Source of the DNA: Caenispirillum bisanense
GTDB taxonomy: Bacteria > Pseudomonadota > Alphaproteobacteria > Rhodospirillales > Rhodospirillaceae
DNA length: 64,000 bases
Assembly (NCBI RefSeq): GCF_900230255.1
Contig: NZ_OCNJ01000008.1
Coordinates: 1-64,000, forward strand
Reading direction: 5' to 3'
Each line of letters starts with the position of its first letter. The stretch's first letter is position 1. The notes below the pieces were generated by a model. It did no database searches and was not told the origin of the DNA. It was given only the letters and a program-made list of their open reading frames with translations. The position numbers and the translations under genes were made by a program. Shown here in pieces: positions 1-8,877 of this stretch.

Positions 1-591
1 AGTGCCATTGCCCGCCTCCTTATCGTCGAGGAGCCTTTCGGCCTGGTGCTGCGGCCCGGGCTCTCCGGCTTTCAGTTTCCTGATCGGCGGATCGCAAACC
101 TGTCGTACTGGGTTTGGCCGGCGCTCGACGCGCTGGCGAGCCTCACCCAGGACGGAATTTGGTCGCGCTTGGGTGGGAGCGGCCTCGATCTGCTCCGCAA
201 CGCGCGGTTCGGTCCAGACTTGCCGCCGGACTGGCTCGACCTCACGCGGGGACTGTCCATCGCAACGGATTATTCATCCCGCTTCGGCTACGATGCCATC
301 CGGATCCCGCTCTACCTCGTGTGGGGTGGGCGAGAAACAGACGTCCTCCTCGCTCCCTTCGTGCGTCACTGGAGCCGTGACCCGATACCCGCTTGGACCG
401 ATCTGATCGGCGGTGGGGAAGGCGGGGCACCGGCTCCGACGGGGATGGCGGCAGTGGCCGAACTCGTTCGAGCCCGGTTTGAAGGGCGGCCGGCGCAGTT
501 CCCGTGTCTGACGGAACGCGACGGGTACTATTCGGGAACTCTTCTTCTGCTGGCGCGACTGGCCGAAAAGGAGGCGACGGATCCGGCGTGA
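1..591 (+). CDS. Glycoside hydrolase family 8 (endoglucanase/lichenase-type), C-terminal part
   Basis: The reading frame is already open at base 1, so only the last 196 codons are present and the N-terminal catalytic half is outside the window. The visible part carries GH8 hallmarks: a PGLSGF stretch, NLSYWVWPALD, and GYDAIRIPLYLVW, which resemble the end of BcsZ/CelA-type endo-beta-glucanases. GH8 enzymes cleave beta-1,4 or mixed beta-1,3/1,4 glucans in the periplasm and usually accompany beta-glucan synthases. The gene sits directly upstream of an HlyD-type protein and a BcsA-like GT2, which fits a trimming or release role. The family call is fairly secure. The substrate (cellulose versus mixed-linkage glucan) cannot be told from this fragment. 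Confidence 0.82.
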   Translation, partial: SAIARLLIVEEPFGLVLRPGLSGFQFPDRRIANLSYWVWPALDALASLTQDGIWSRLGGSGLDLLRNARFGPDLPPDWLDLTRGLSIATDYSSRFGYDAIRIPLYLVWGGRETDVLLAPFVRHWSRDPIPAWTDLIGGGEGGAPAPTGMAAVAELVRARFEGRPAQFPCLTERDGYYSGTLLLLARLAEKEATDPA

Positions 592-677
592 CGGCATGCA
601 GGCGCACTGTTGCACTCCGGTCCCTAAGGGGTAACCATTAAGCCCTACTGGTCCACTACGGTATGTGAGTGCCCTTC

Positions 678-1883
678 ATGCGGATCGTCAAACTGGTGGT
701 AGCCGGCTCCATCGTGGTGTTGGGCTCCTTCGTCATCATCGGGGAGCAACTTTCCGGAGCCAGTACGGACGCAGTCATCAACGCCCGCCTCACGACCGTG
801 ACCGCGCCGGTGGCCGGGCAGCTGACGCTCGCCGACCGGCCACTTGGCGCGCTGGTACGCCGCGGCGAGCAGCTCGGCTCGATACAGGATCCCCTGGTCG
901 ACACCATACGGCTCGACGACCTGAGCCTAGAACGCAGCCTCGCCCAGAGCGAGCGGACGCGTCTAAGCGAGCAGATCTCGGCGATCAACCAGTCGGTGGA
1001 CGGGCTGACGAAGCGGTCGGACCGCTATCGGAACGAGCGCATCCGCCAGTTGGAAGCGGAGGTGGCCGCCGCGGGAGCCAGGGCCGAAGCGGCCAAGGCT
1101 CGCCTGGAAGAGGCGCGCGGCACGCTGCGGCGGGCGGAGGACCTGTCGGGGCGTGGCTACCAGACCGCAGCCGCCCTCGAAAGCGCCCGTGCGGATGCCC
1201 GTGTGGCAGAGAGAACACTGGAGCAGGCGCAGAACGAACTCAGCGTCTCCAACATCCAGCTGGAAGCCGCGCGCAACGGCACTTTCCTAGGTGACAGCTA
1301 CAACGACGCGCCCTACTCGGAGCAGCGTGTCGAAGAGTTGTTCCTGCGGCGGCAGGAACTCGAGGCGCAACTCGCGGAGGTGACGGAGCGGATCGCCGCC
1401 CTCACGGATCGCATCGCCGCAGAACAGCGCCGAGTTGCCCGTTTTTCCGGTTCGGAGATAGCGGCCAACGTCAATGGGCGGCTGTGGCAGATTCCGGCCG
1501 GCGACGGCGAGAGAGTGCAGCGTGGCGAGCCCGTAATGCGGCTGGTGAACTGCGAGTCCGTGATCGTCACGCTCAGCGTCACCGAAAGTGTCTACAACGA
1601 TCTTCGCATCGGAGATCCAGCCACGTTCCGCTTACGAGGGTCTGACGTGGCCTTCGAGGGCACCATTTCCCGTCTCGCCGGGTCCGGCGCCGCGACGATC
1701 TACGAGAACCTGGCGGTCAAGCCAGGGCAGAAGCAGTTGGAGCGCTATGACGTGACGCTGCTGTTGCCAGCCTTGCGAGACGATCAGGAACTGGGATGCG
1801 CCATCGGCCGCACCGGGCGTGCCTTCTTCACTGCCCGGCCGCTGGACCGCCTGCGGGCCTGGATCGGTGGTGACGGTGCGTGA
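678..1883 (+). CDS. HlyD-family membrane-fusion protein, partner of the GT2 synthase (BgsB-like)
   Basis: This is a 401-residue periplasmic adaptor anchored by one N-terminal membrane helix (residues 4-22). A biotinyl-lipoyl-like segment follows (TVTAPVAGQLTLADRPLG), then a long alpha-helical hairpin rich in Ala, Arg and Glu (about 75-260). A second lipoyl half (VNGRLWQIPAGDGERVQRGE) and a beta-barrel region close the protein. An in-frame GTG lies nine bases upstream at 669; I prefer the ATG because its helix begins immediately. The stop codon overlaps the start of the downstream synthase, so the two are translationally coupled. HlyD-like partners replace BcsB in the BgsBA mixed-linkage beta-glucan system of Sinorhizobium. 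That comparison is inference from gene pairing and domain type. Confidence 0.82.
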   Translation: MRIVKLVVAGSIVVLGSFVIIGEQLSGASTDAVINARLTTVTAPVAGQLTLADRPLGALVRRGEQLGSIQDPLVDTIRLDDLSLERSLAQSERTRLSEQISAINQSVDGLTKRSDRYRNERIRQLEAEVAAAGARAEAAKARLEEARGTLRRAEDLSGRGYQTAAALESARADARVAERTLEQAQNELSVSNIQLEAARNGTFLGDSYNDAPYSEQRVEELFLRRQELEAQLAEVTERIAALTDRIAAEQRRVARFSGSEIAANVNGRLWQIPAGDGERVQRGEPVMRLVNCESVIVTLSVTESVYNDLRIGDPATFRLRGSDVAFEGTISRLAGSGAATIYENLAVKPGQKQLERYDVTLLLPALRDDQELGCAIGRTGRAFFTARPLDRLRAWIGGDGA

Positions 1884-3853
1884 TGCTGGCTCTCACGGAG
1901 ACGCAATCAGCCCTCGTGCATCTTGTGGTCGCCGCGGCGATGGTGGTCGTCTTTACCACGATCCTGCGTCCGGAACGGAATGCCCACCGAGTTGTCATGT
2001 TCGGGCTGGCGAGCTTTTTTGCACTTCGCTACATCGCGTGGCGGGCGACCGAGACGCTCGCGCCGTTCGGCGCGACATGGGATTGCGTCGCGAGTTGGAG
2101 CTTCTTCCTGTTCGAGTGCGGCGCCCTTCTGTCGTCGCTTAGCGCCTTTCTCATCCTGTCTCGGACCAAGTCGCGCAGCGCGGAAGCCGATGCCCATGCG
2201 CAATGGTGGTCGCCCCGCCGGGCGCCAAAAGTGGCAGTGCTGATTGCGACATATAACGAGGATCGCTCGATCCTGGAGCGCACGCTGGCAGGGGCCAGTG
2301 CGCTCGATTACCCCGACGTGGACGTCTACGTTCTCGACGATGGGCGTCGCGAATGGCTGTCGGAGTTCGCGGCCGCTTACGGCGCGCGACACGTAATGCG
2401 CCCCGATAATACCCACGCCAAAGCCGGAAACATCAACCACGCTCTCCGGATGCTCCTCGCGCAGGATGAACCGCCGGACTTCGTGGCGGTCCTGGACGCC
2501 GACTTCGTGCCGCACAGCGACTTTCTGACGCGAACGTTGGCGCTCTTTCACGAGCAGGACGTCGGACTCGTGCAGACGCCCCAGCATTTCTTCAATCCGG
2601 ATCCGGTCCAGTACAACCTGGGCCTTCAGCGCTCTTATCCCGACGAGCAGCGCTTCTTCTTCGATCATCTCCAGCCATCGCGGGATGCCTGGGGTATCGC
2701 CGTCTGCTGCGGTACGTCGTCGGTGATCCGCACGTCGGCGCTCGCGGACGTGGGGCTCTTTCCGACGGACAGCGTGACGGAAGATTTTCTCCTCACCCTG
2801 GTTCTGAAGAACGCGGGCTACCGAACCGTCTACCTCGCCGAGCCCGTGACCGAGGGCCTGGCGCCCGAGGGGTTGAAGGAGTACGTCACCCAGCGTGCTC
2901 GGTGGTGCCTGGGGCAAATGCAAATTCTCCGCGGGCGGCTCGGTCCCTTCCGCCCCAACGCGCTGTCGTTGGCGGACCGCTGGAGCATGGTGGACGCGAT
3001 GCTCTATTGGACCTTGAGCTTCCCTTTCCGCGTGGCAGCTCTCGTTTATCCGATTTTGTATTGGTACTTCAACATCATCGTCGTGAATGCCGACGTTCCT
3101 GATGTCCTCACCTACTTCGGCGTCTACTTCGTCTTTGTCCTAGGCACGATGAACTTCATTTCCGGCGGTCTCATCGTTCCGCTGGTCCACGACGTTAGCC
3201 AGCTTCTGGGGGCCTTTCCCATAATGCGAGCGGCAGCCATCGGCCTCGTCCGGCCGCATGGCCACCCCTTCAAGGTGACGGCGAAGGGCGGTGACCGAAC
3301 CCGCACGGTTGTTCAGTGGACGTTGATGCGGCCGTTCATGGTGCTGTTCTCTCTGACCGCCGGCGGCCTTCTCATCGGCCTGTTCTCGCCCAGCTTCGCT
3401 TTTGCTGACGCAGGCGACGGAAAGGCGGTGATTCTGTTTTGGACGCTGGTCAACCTGCTCGTGCTGGCCCTCGTCATGATGGCGTGCGTCGAACTGCCGC
3501 GCAGCGAGCGCCATCTCGTCGACTTGCCTGACCGGGTCGGTGTCGAGATCGGGGGTGAGCAGCACGTCGTGTGGATGCGCGGCCTGACACCAGACGGAGC
3601 CCGCTTGCGCGGGATCGTGGGGCGCGTCGGCGAGCCACTACGGGTGTCGATCGAACGCATCGGCGTGGTACCGGGTGTCGTCGCCGCCGTCGACGAAGGC
3701 GGCATTCGCGCCTCCCTGCAGCCGGATCAGGCTCAACGGACGGCGATCCTGCGCCATCTCTACGGCACTGGATCGGCGCCTGGTGTCGTGAAGTCGAGTT
3801 CGACGAGCGTCTTCAAAGATTTCGTCATTCGCCTGCGATCCGGGCGCCCCTAA
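1883..3853 (+). CDS. Processive family 2 glycosyltransferase, BcsA/BgsA-like beta-glucan synthase
   Basis: This is a 656-residue inner-membrane polysaccharide synthase. N-terminal helices (about 10-95) precede a cytosolic GT-A domain with the full processive signature: VLDDG (D152, D153), VLDADF (D205, D207), the HFFNPDP loop (235-241), TED (299-301) and QRARW (337-341). Further helices follow at about 365-500. The C-terminal 120 residues occupy the place of the PilZ domain but hold only vestigial motifs (RSERH, then LTPDGAR), as expected for a BgsA-like rather than a classical BcsA tail. A GTG codon at 1880 is an alternative start. No BcsB gene is nearby; the HlyD-type protein upstream takes that place. 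The product is a beta-glucan by family. Whether it is cellulose, curdlan or mixed-linkage is not resolved. Confidence 0.87.
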   Translation: MLALTETQSALVHLVVAAAMVVVFTTILRPERNAHRVVMFGLASFFALRYIAWRATETLAPFGATWDCVASWSFFLFECGALLSSLSAFLILSRTKSRSAEADAHAQWWSPRRAPKVAVLIATYNEDRSILERTLAGASALDYPDVDVYVLDDGRREWLSEFAAAYGARHVMRPDNTHAKAGNINHALRMLLAQDEPPDFVAVLDADFVPHSDFLTRTLALFHEQDVGLVQTPQHFFNPDPVQYNLGLQRSYPDEQRFFFDHLQPSRDAWGIAVCCGTSSVIRTSALADVGLFPTDSVTEDFLLTLVLKNAGYRTVYLAEPVTEGLAPEGLKEYVTQRARWCLGQMQILRGRLGPFRPNALSLADRWSMVDAMLYWTLSFPFRVAALVYPILYWYFNIIVVNADVPDVLTYFGVYFVFVLGTMNFISGGLIVPLVHDVSQLLGAFPIMRAAAIGLVRPHGHPFKVTAKGGDRTRTVVQWTLMRPFMVLFSLTAGGLLIGLFSPSFAFADAGDGKAVILFWTLVNLLVLALVMMACVELPRSERHLVDLPDRVGVEIGGEQHVVWMRGLTPDGARLRGIVGRVGEPLRVSIERIGVVPGVVAAVDEGGIRASLQPDQAQRTAILRHLYGTGSAPGVVKSSSTSVFKDFVIRLRSGRP

Positions 3854-3882
3854 CGGTCCTTCAGACGACGAGAGGAACAAGG

Positions 3883-4986
3883 ATGGAGCCCCTATCTGTT
3901 CGCGCGCCGGCCCTCGCGTCCTCGATCATCCGCTATTCGTTGATGAGTGTCGCGCTGGTCATGGTCATCCTCGGCGTCGGCGCCTACCGGCACTTGGGTA
4001 CGGTGAACCACGACACGCTCGCCACAGCGACGCAGGCGCGAGGGCAGGGGCTGGCACTGGTGCTGATGCGCGCGCTTCACCAGACATGGACGGATCTTCA
4101 AGCCATCGGCAGTGACTATTCGACCCTGCCGCCCGACGAACTGGCGACGCGCCTCACGGCTCTGACGGAGGGAGAACGCTGGGTCGCGTGGGCAGGCTAT
4201 GCCGGCCTGGACGGACGGGTCCGAGCGGCGTCCGGTGGGCTGCTGGATGGCGCCGACGTGGCGGGAAGGCCTTGGTTCCGGCAGGGCCTGGAGGGACCCT
4301 TTGCCGGAAATCCGCACGAAGCGAAGCTCCTGGCGCCCCTCCTGCCGGCCAATGCCGACGGCAGCCCGGTGCGCTTGCTGGACCTCGCCGTTCCCGTGAC
4401 CAACGACCGTCGGCAAGTGGTGGGCGTGGTTGGCGCCCATGTCGGATTGGCGGAGGTGGCGGAGTTCGTTCGCGAGACGGCCGCGGCTCTGGACATCGAC
4501 GCCTTCATGATCACCGGAGACGGAGCCGTGGTCATCGCGTCGTCCGGTCCCGCTGAGGCTACCATCGATACCGCGAGTATTCGTGCCGCCATGGCAGGCG
4601 CGCGCCGGCCGTTCGTCGAGACCTGGCCCGACGGCGCGGCCTACATGACATATGTCCTGCCCAAGCTGACCTACAAGGACCTACCGCCCTTCGATTGGTC
4701 GTTGGTCGTTCGCATCCCGGTCAGCGCGCTGGCGTCGCGGAGCGAAACGATGCTGCAGGTCATGGGTATTGCCGCGCTGGTGGCGTCCCTTGTCGCTGCA
4801 GGCCTGGCGCTGTGGTACGCACGGTCGGTTGGAGGACCTCTTCAGAGCTTGGCGGAAAGTGCCGTGGCGATCTCGCGCGGCGAGGACGTCTATCCGGCCG
4901 AGTCCCGGCGCACGCGGGAAGCCGCCATTCTCTCCGGCGCTCTGGCTTCGCTGCAGCGTCAGCTTCGCCGTCGTGCGGCGGAGTGA
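3883..4986 (+). CDS. Membrane dCache sensor protein with HAMP-like tail and no output domain
   Basis: This is a 367-residue protein. One membrane helix (about 17-36) and a periplasmic double-Cache sensor region follow the start; the motif GRPWFRQGL and the later strand LDLAVPVTN are typical of dCache_1. A second helix (about 290-312) leads to a short HAMP-like segment ending at residue 367. No histidine kinase, GGDEF, EAL or methyl-accepting domain follows, so the protein senses but has no recognisable output module. The start is the ATG at 3883, preceded by a purine-rich GAGAGGAACAAGG; the frame is open further upstream, but that part overlaps the synthase gene. It lies 29 bases after the synthase and is probably co-transcribed. 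A role in gating the synthase is inference. Confidence 0.75.
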   Translation: MEPLSVRAPALASSIIRYSLMSVALVMVILGVGAYRHLGTVNHDTLATATQARGQGLALVLMRALHQTWTDLQAIGSDYSTLPPDELATRLTALTEGERWVAWAGYAGLDGRVRAASGGLLDGADVAGRPWFRQGLEGPFAGNPHEAKLLAPLLPANADGSPVRLLDLAVPVTNDRRQVVGVVGAHVGLAEVAEFVRETAAALDIDAFMITGDGAVVIASSGPAEATIDTASIRAAMAGARRPFVETWPDGAAYMTYVLPKLTYKDLPPFDWSLVVRIPVSALASRSETMLQVMGIAALVASLVAAGLALWYARSVGGPLQSLAESAVAISRGEDVYPAESRRTREAAILSGALASLQRQLRRRAAE

Positions 4987-5284
4987 GCCTGCCCTTGCGA
5001 TGAGCTCCTTTTAGGATCACTTCGGCGCGAGTCAGGATGGTCGCGTTCCGCTCATCGCTATCGTGTGCTCTGACACTGCCTCCGATCACGTCCGTTCGGT
5101 CGATACATCCAGATCCAGATAAGGTTATCCTCGGATCCGCATGAGGCCACCGGGGGCGTTCCTCGCGCGTAAGCGACTCCCTGCCCATGCCGCATTTGCA
5201 AGCGCTAGGGCTGCAACAAAGGCCTGCCATTTGCGATCCGCCCGCGATGCGGGAGCCTTCTGGAGGCGCTCGGCGAGGGGCTGG
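4987..5284. other. Intergenic junction between polysaccharide cluster and conjugation module
   Basis: This stretch of 298 bases holds no convincing gene on either strand. It separates the plus-strand polysaccharide genes from the minus-strand conjugation genes, which converge here. I searched it by eye for the 60-base repeat found at the other end of the module and found no copy. No tRNA-like sequence or clear terminator with a T-run was seen. Confidence 0.6.
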
Positions 5285-5905
5285 TCACGACGATGCGGAG
5301 GATTCTCCCAGCTTGCGCCGCTGCCACGCCACCCATTCCGGGGCATAGGAGCCCAGCACGTCTTCCATGGTATGGGCGATGTCCTCGTCCGACAGGCCGG
5401 TCGTCAGCATCGCCTGGGCCATCTTCACGAAGAGGTCCCGGCCGGCCACCTTGGACAGCTTCCGCTCCAGCGCGGCAATGTGGTCCTGCTTGGCGATCAG
5501 GTCCTGAAGCAGGCGCTCGTAGCGCTGGAACGGGATGCGCACGTCGAAGGCCTGGTCCGACGGCGCCGGCTGGCCGGCCGGCTCGTAGCGGCCGGTCTTG
5601 CGGATCGCCGGCAGGACCTCGCCCACCACCCAATCCTCGAACCGCTCGGCCGCCGGCAGCTTGGAGCGCATGATCAGGCGGTACAGGTCGCGCTCTGGAA
5701 TCACGTTGGTTTGAGGGTCCAGGGTGGGCGAAACGCCCACCCCCACCGGACGATAACACTTGCAGTGCGCCTTGATCGCCTTGGCCGTGTCGGCGTAGCC
5801 CAGCACATCGGCGACATCTTTGGCGATGAACCAGGGTTCACCGTCGATGCTCAGGCAGCGCACACCGGCGCCCTCGAAGTCGAAGGACACGATCTCAGTG
5901 GTCAT
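5285..5905 (-). CDS. Bro-N domain antirepressor-like protein
   Basis: This is a 206-residue protein with an N-terminal BRO domain (about 8-105), shown by VRCLSIDGEPWFIAKDVADV, the LGYADTAKAI segment and the later FEDWVVGEVLPAIRKTGRY. These are hallmarks of phage antirepressors and Bro-family DNA-binding proteins. The C-terminal half is helical (ALERKLSKVAGRD). A Shine-Dalgarno GGAG lies nine bases upstream of the ATG. It is the last gene in the direction of transcription of the conjugation module, 35 bases after the relaxase gene. Bro-N proteins on mobile elements usually act on regulation of the element; the target here is unknown. Confidence 0.85.
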   Translation of the reverse strand: MTTEIVSFDFEGAGVRCLSIDGEPWFIAKDVADVLGYADTAKAIKAHCKCYRPVGVGVSPTLDPQTNVIPERDLYRLIMRSKLPAAERFEDWVVGEVLPAIRKTGRYEPAGQPAPSDQAFDVRIPFQRYERLLQDLIAKQDHIAALERKLSKVAGRDLFVKMAQAMLTTGLSDEDIAHTMEDVLGSYAPEWVAWQRRKLGESSASS

Positions 5906-5940
5906 GGCGAGGATCTCCGTATGCGGGTGGTGAAAGTGGA

Positions 5941-8877
5941 TCAGTCGAGGCCGGCGCCCTTCGCTCGGCCGTTCTGAAGGCCGCGCGGCTCCAGCCCAGC
6001 GGCCGTCACGGCGACCTGGACCTGTCGGCGGTGGTCGGAGTTATCGGCGCGGGCCGGCAACGCCAGCGTTACGGCCTTCACGGCTGCCGGAAGCGGCGCC
6101 GACGCTGCCGCCGCGACCAGCACCCGCCGCTCCGGGAAGCGCTTTCGCAGGGCGTCCACGGTGGCGGACAGATCACCGGCGGCCTGCACCACCGGCGCCT
6201 TGGTCTCGCGGTGGAGGGCGAGCGCTGTCGGCAGGCTGTCGGCCACCACCAGCGGGCCACCGTCCTTGCCACCGAGCCAGCCGCCGAGGACGTGAATCAG
6301 GGACTTCGCGGCGTCGGCCGGAAGGTCGTCCAGGCGCCATCGCTCGCGGCCTTCGGCGTCGACGACCAGCAGGCCGGCGTGGCGGAGGTCGGCGTCGCGC
6401 AGCGGCAGGAGGATGTCGCCGGCGTCGTCGATGCGGGCGGCGGCGATAATGCGGCCGGCGGCTAGCCAGGGGTAGGTGGCGATGTCGTCGCGGGTGGCCG
6501 GGCGGGCGGCATCCCAGCGCAGGAACACCTGGTCGTCCAGCGACGAGGCGAACAGGCGGCGGAGGTCCTTCGCGTGTTCCGGTCGGGTGCGGTTCGCCAG
6601 GTCCTCGGCGACCACCGTTAAGCCCAGCTCGGCGGCCGGCTCGGCTGCCGCTGCGGCGTGTGCCGGCGGCAGGGCGAGGACGATGCGGGCCTCGGGGTGC
6701 TTGTCCTTCAGCGCCTTGGCGATGGCGGGCCAGTCGGCCGCGTCGGCGGCCGTCACCACCGGCGCCGCCGTGGCGCGGTGGAGGGCGGCGGCTTCGGCGT
6801 AGCCGGTGGTGATCACCACCGGCCCGCTGCCGAGGCGGTTGCGCGGGTCGATCACATGCACCAGCGGCTTCGGTGCGTCGGCGCCCACGATGCGCCGGCC
6901 GGCGCCGGCCTGGTCGATGAGCAGCACGTCCTCGATGCGGCCGGCGAGGGTGCGCAGCGGCACGGCGATGCTGCCGTCCGTCGTTGAGCGGACGCCGAAG
7001 CCGGGCACGCCCCTGTCCTTCAGCCAAAGGCTGGTCTTGGGTGTCGCCCAGTCGGTGGTGGCGTCCCAGGCGGCGATGGCGAGGTCGCCCAGCTCGGCGG
7101 CGAAGAGGGAGCGCAGGACGTGGCCGGGCCGCTTCTCGGGTAGCAGGATGCGCGGGCAGGACACCGGCACCGTCACCTTGGGCGAGGTGGCAGCCAGGAT
7201 GGGGCGGATGCCGCCGTGCTGCCGGTCGAGGGCGGCGATCACCGCCGGCAAGTCGGCCTCGCTCGGCGCCACCACGACCGGCGCGCGGGTGGCGCGGCGG
7301 ATCGCCACGGCCGCCTCGTAATCGGTGGTGACGACGATGGCGGCGCCGGGGCCGATCTGCCGGCGCGGGTCGATCACGTGCATGGTCGCACCACCGACGG
7401 CGCCGATGTCCAGCTGTTGGCCGGCGCCGTCGAGCAGGCGCAGGCCCTGGAGCAGGCCGCTCGCCTCCCGGAAGGGGATCACCAGGTTCCCGGCCTCGTC
7501 GATGCGGGTGTCGGCGCTGACCCTTGTCCTTTCCTTCAGCCATGGCGAGGCGGGCGCGTCCTGCCAACGGCCGGCGGCGCGCCAGCGGGCGAGGATGCTG
7601 GAGATCTCAGGCGACACCGGCTTCGGCGGGGCCGGTTCGGCCTCGCCGAGGAGAACGGCCAGAGCCTCCTGGTGCGCCATGAGGACGACGAAGGCGAAGG
7701 GGTCGTCGTACGCCTCCATCATGAGGAAGGCCTTCCAGTTGCGGGCGACCTTGCCCACGAGCGTCGGGCGCTTGCGTCCGCGCTGGGCCAGGTAGGCGCG
7801 CCACAGTGGCGCGATTCCGGGCCGGCGCAGCAGCGGGCGCGGCGTGTAGCGGGCCACCGGCCGGGGCGTCGGGAGGGGCGGCAGGTTCAGGCCGTCCCGC
7901 GGCGGCTCCGGCGCGCCGGCAACGTGGGTGATGCTGACCGGGGGCGCCGGCGGTAGGGTGGGCTGGGCCGTGTCAGGCGCTGGCGGCGCATCCGGCGCGC
8001 CATCGTTGGCCGGTGCGGCAGGTGGCGGTTCGTCATTCGCCGGCCGGTCGCCCCCAGTACTCTGATCCGCGAACCGCGCCGCCTGAAACCGCCCGAACCG
8101 CCGCTCCAGGGCGGTCTTGCCGCAGGACCGGTGCAAGGCGCTCGCCTTCATGGTCTGGCGCCCGGTCGGGTCGGTCAGCACCAGGCCGGCGCCGTGCGGT
8201 TTCAGGCGGATGTTGTAGCGGGCGAGGACGCTGTGCACGTCCTGCCAGTCGGTCGCCGTCTTCAGCTCGTCCAGGATCTCGTCGCGGTGTTCCAGCACGT
8301 GGCGCTGGAAGCTCTGCTGCCAAGTGTTGGCTTCGAAGTCCCGCGCACCGGGCGACAGCGTGGCCTCGGGCTTGGGGTCGGACATGCCGCGGTCGATGGC
8401 GAGGCCGTACTTCTTCTCCAGCGCCCGTGACGCCTTCTCCAGGGCCTTGAAGTCCTTGAACGGCGCGTGGAGCTTCAGCGTCTGCGGGTGGACCCGGTTG
8501 AAGGCGATGTGGAGGTGGAAGTTGTCGGTGTTGATGTGGCTGCCGGCGACGTACTGATGCTCGGCGAAGCCCAGGGCGTCCGCGAAGGTGGCGGCGATGT
8601 CCTTGAGTGCTGTGCCGTCCAGCCGCTCCCTGTCGTCGGGCCGCACGCTGACCACCAGGTGATAGGTCTTGTCGCCGGCCGGGGCGCTGAGGTGGCGCAC
8701 CGCCTCGATCTCGGCGAGGGCGGCGTCGAGGTCGGCCAGCTCGGTGCCGGCATCGCAGTTGGCGATCCAGAAGCGGTCGAGCTTCTCGCCCTCCTCGCGG
8801 GCGGCCGCGATGTACTCCGCGAGGTGGGTGAAGTCGTCGGCGACCTCGGGCCGGCGGGCGATCTTCTTGGCGATCAT
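5941..8877 (-). CDS. traI: TraI-type relaxase (MOBP) with three degenerate Toprim-like C-terminal modules
   Basis: This is a 978-residue DNA relaxase that should nick oriT and pilot the strand. The N-terminus resembles RP4 TraI: MIAKKI at the start, the candidate catalytic tyrosine Y22 in LAEYI, the DKTYHLVVS strand, and the three-histidine metal motif H114-INTDNF-H121-L-H123. A Pro-rich linker (about 275-350) follows. The rest contains three repeats of one module (about residues 440-572, 596-745 and 792-932). Each has a WLK/WLA helix, a D-x-G-x-I/L-x-x-P strand, a lone H-V-I-D-P or similar strand and an ALHRxT-like helix. They match the Toprim region of the ArdC-primase gene in this operon but lack its Glu and Asp-rich motifs. 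The start overlaps the stop of the upstream accessory gene by four bases. Confidence 0.9.
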   Translation of the reverse strand: MIAKKIARRPEVADDFTHLAEYIAAAREEGEKLDRFWIANCDAGTELADLDAALAEIEAVRHLSAPAGDKTYHLVVSVRPDDRERLDGTALKDIAATFADALGFAEHQYVAGSHINTDNFHLHIAFNRVHPQTLKLHAPFKDFKALEKASRALEKKYGLAIDRGMSDPKPEATLSPGARDFEANTWQQSFQRHVLEHRDEILDELKTATDWQDVHSVLARYNIRLKPHGAGLVLTDPTGRQTMKASALHRSCGKTALERRFGRFQAARFADQSTGGDRPANDEPPPAAPANDGAPDAPPAPDTAQPTLPPAPPVSITHVAGAPEPPRDGLNLPPLPTPRPVARYTPRPLLRRPGIAPLWRAYLAQRGRKRPTLVGKVARNWKAFLMMEAYDDPFAFVVLMAHQEALAVLLGEAEPAPPKPVSPEISSILARWRAAGRWQDAPASPWLKERTRVSADTRIDEAGNLVIPFREASGLLQGLRLLDGAGQQLDIGAVGGATMHVIDPRRQIGPGAAIVVTTDYEAAVAIRRATRAPVVVAPSEADLPAVIAALDRQHGGIRPILAATSPKVTVPVSCPRILLPEKRPGHVLRSLFAAELGDLAIAAWDATTDWATPKTSLWLKDRGVPGFGVRSTTDGSIAVPLRTLAGRIEDVLLIDQAGAGRRIVGADAPKPLVHVIDPRNRLGSGPVVITTGYAEAAALHRATAAPVVTAADAADWPAIAKALKDKHPEARIVLALPPAHAAAAAEPAAELGLTVVAEDLANRTRPEHAKDLRRLFASSLDDQVFLRWDAARPATRDDIATYPWLAAGRIIAAARIDDAGDILLPLRDADLRHAGLLVVDAEGRERWRLDDLPADAAKSLIHVLGGWLGGKDGGPLVVADSLPTALALHRETKAPVVQAAGDLSATVDALRKRFPERRVLVAAAASAPLPAAVKAVTLALPARADNSDHRRQVQVAVTAAGLEPRGLQNGRAKGAGLD

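Noticed and set aside
4987-5284. Left attachment site of the element
   Set aside because: No copy of the 60-base repeat core or of the acceptor end CAGCTCCACCA was found here.
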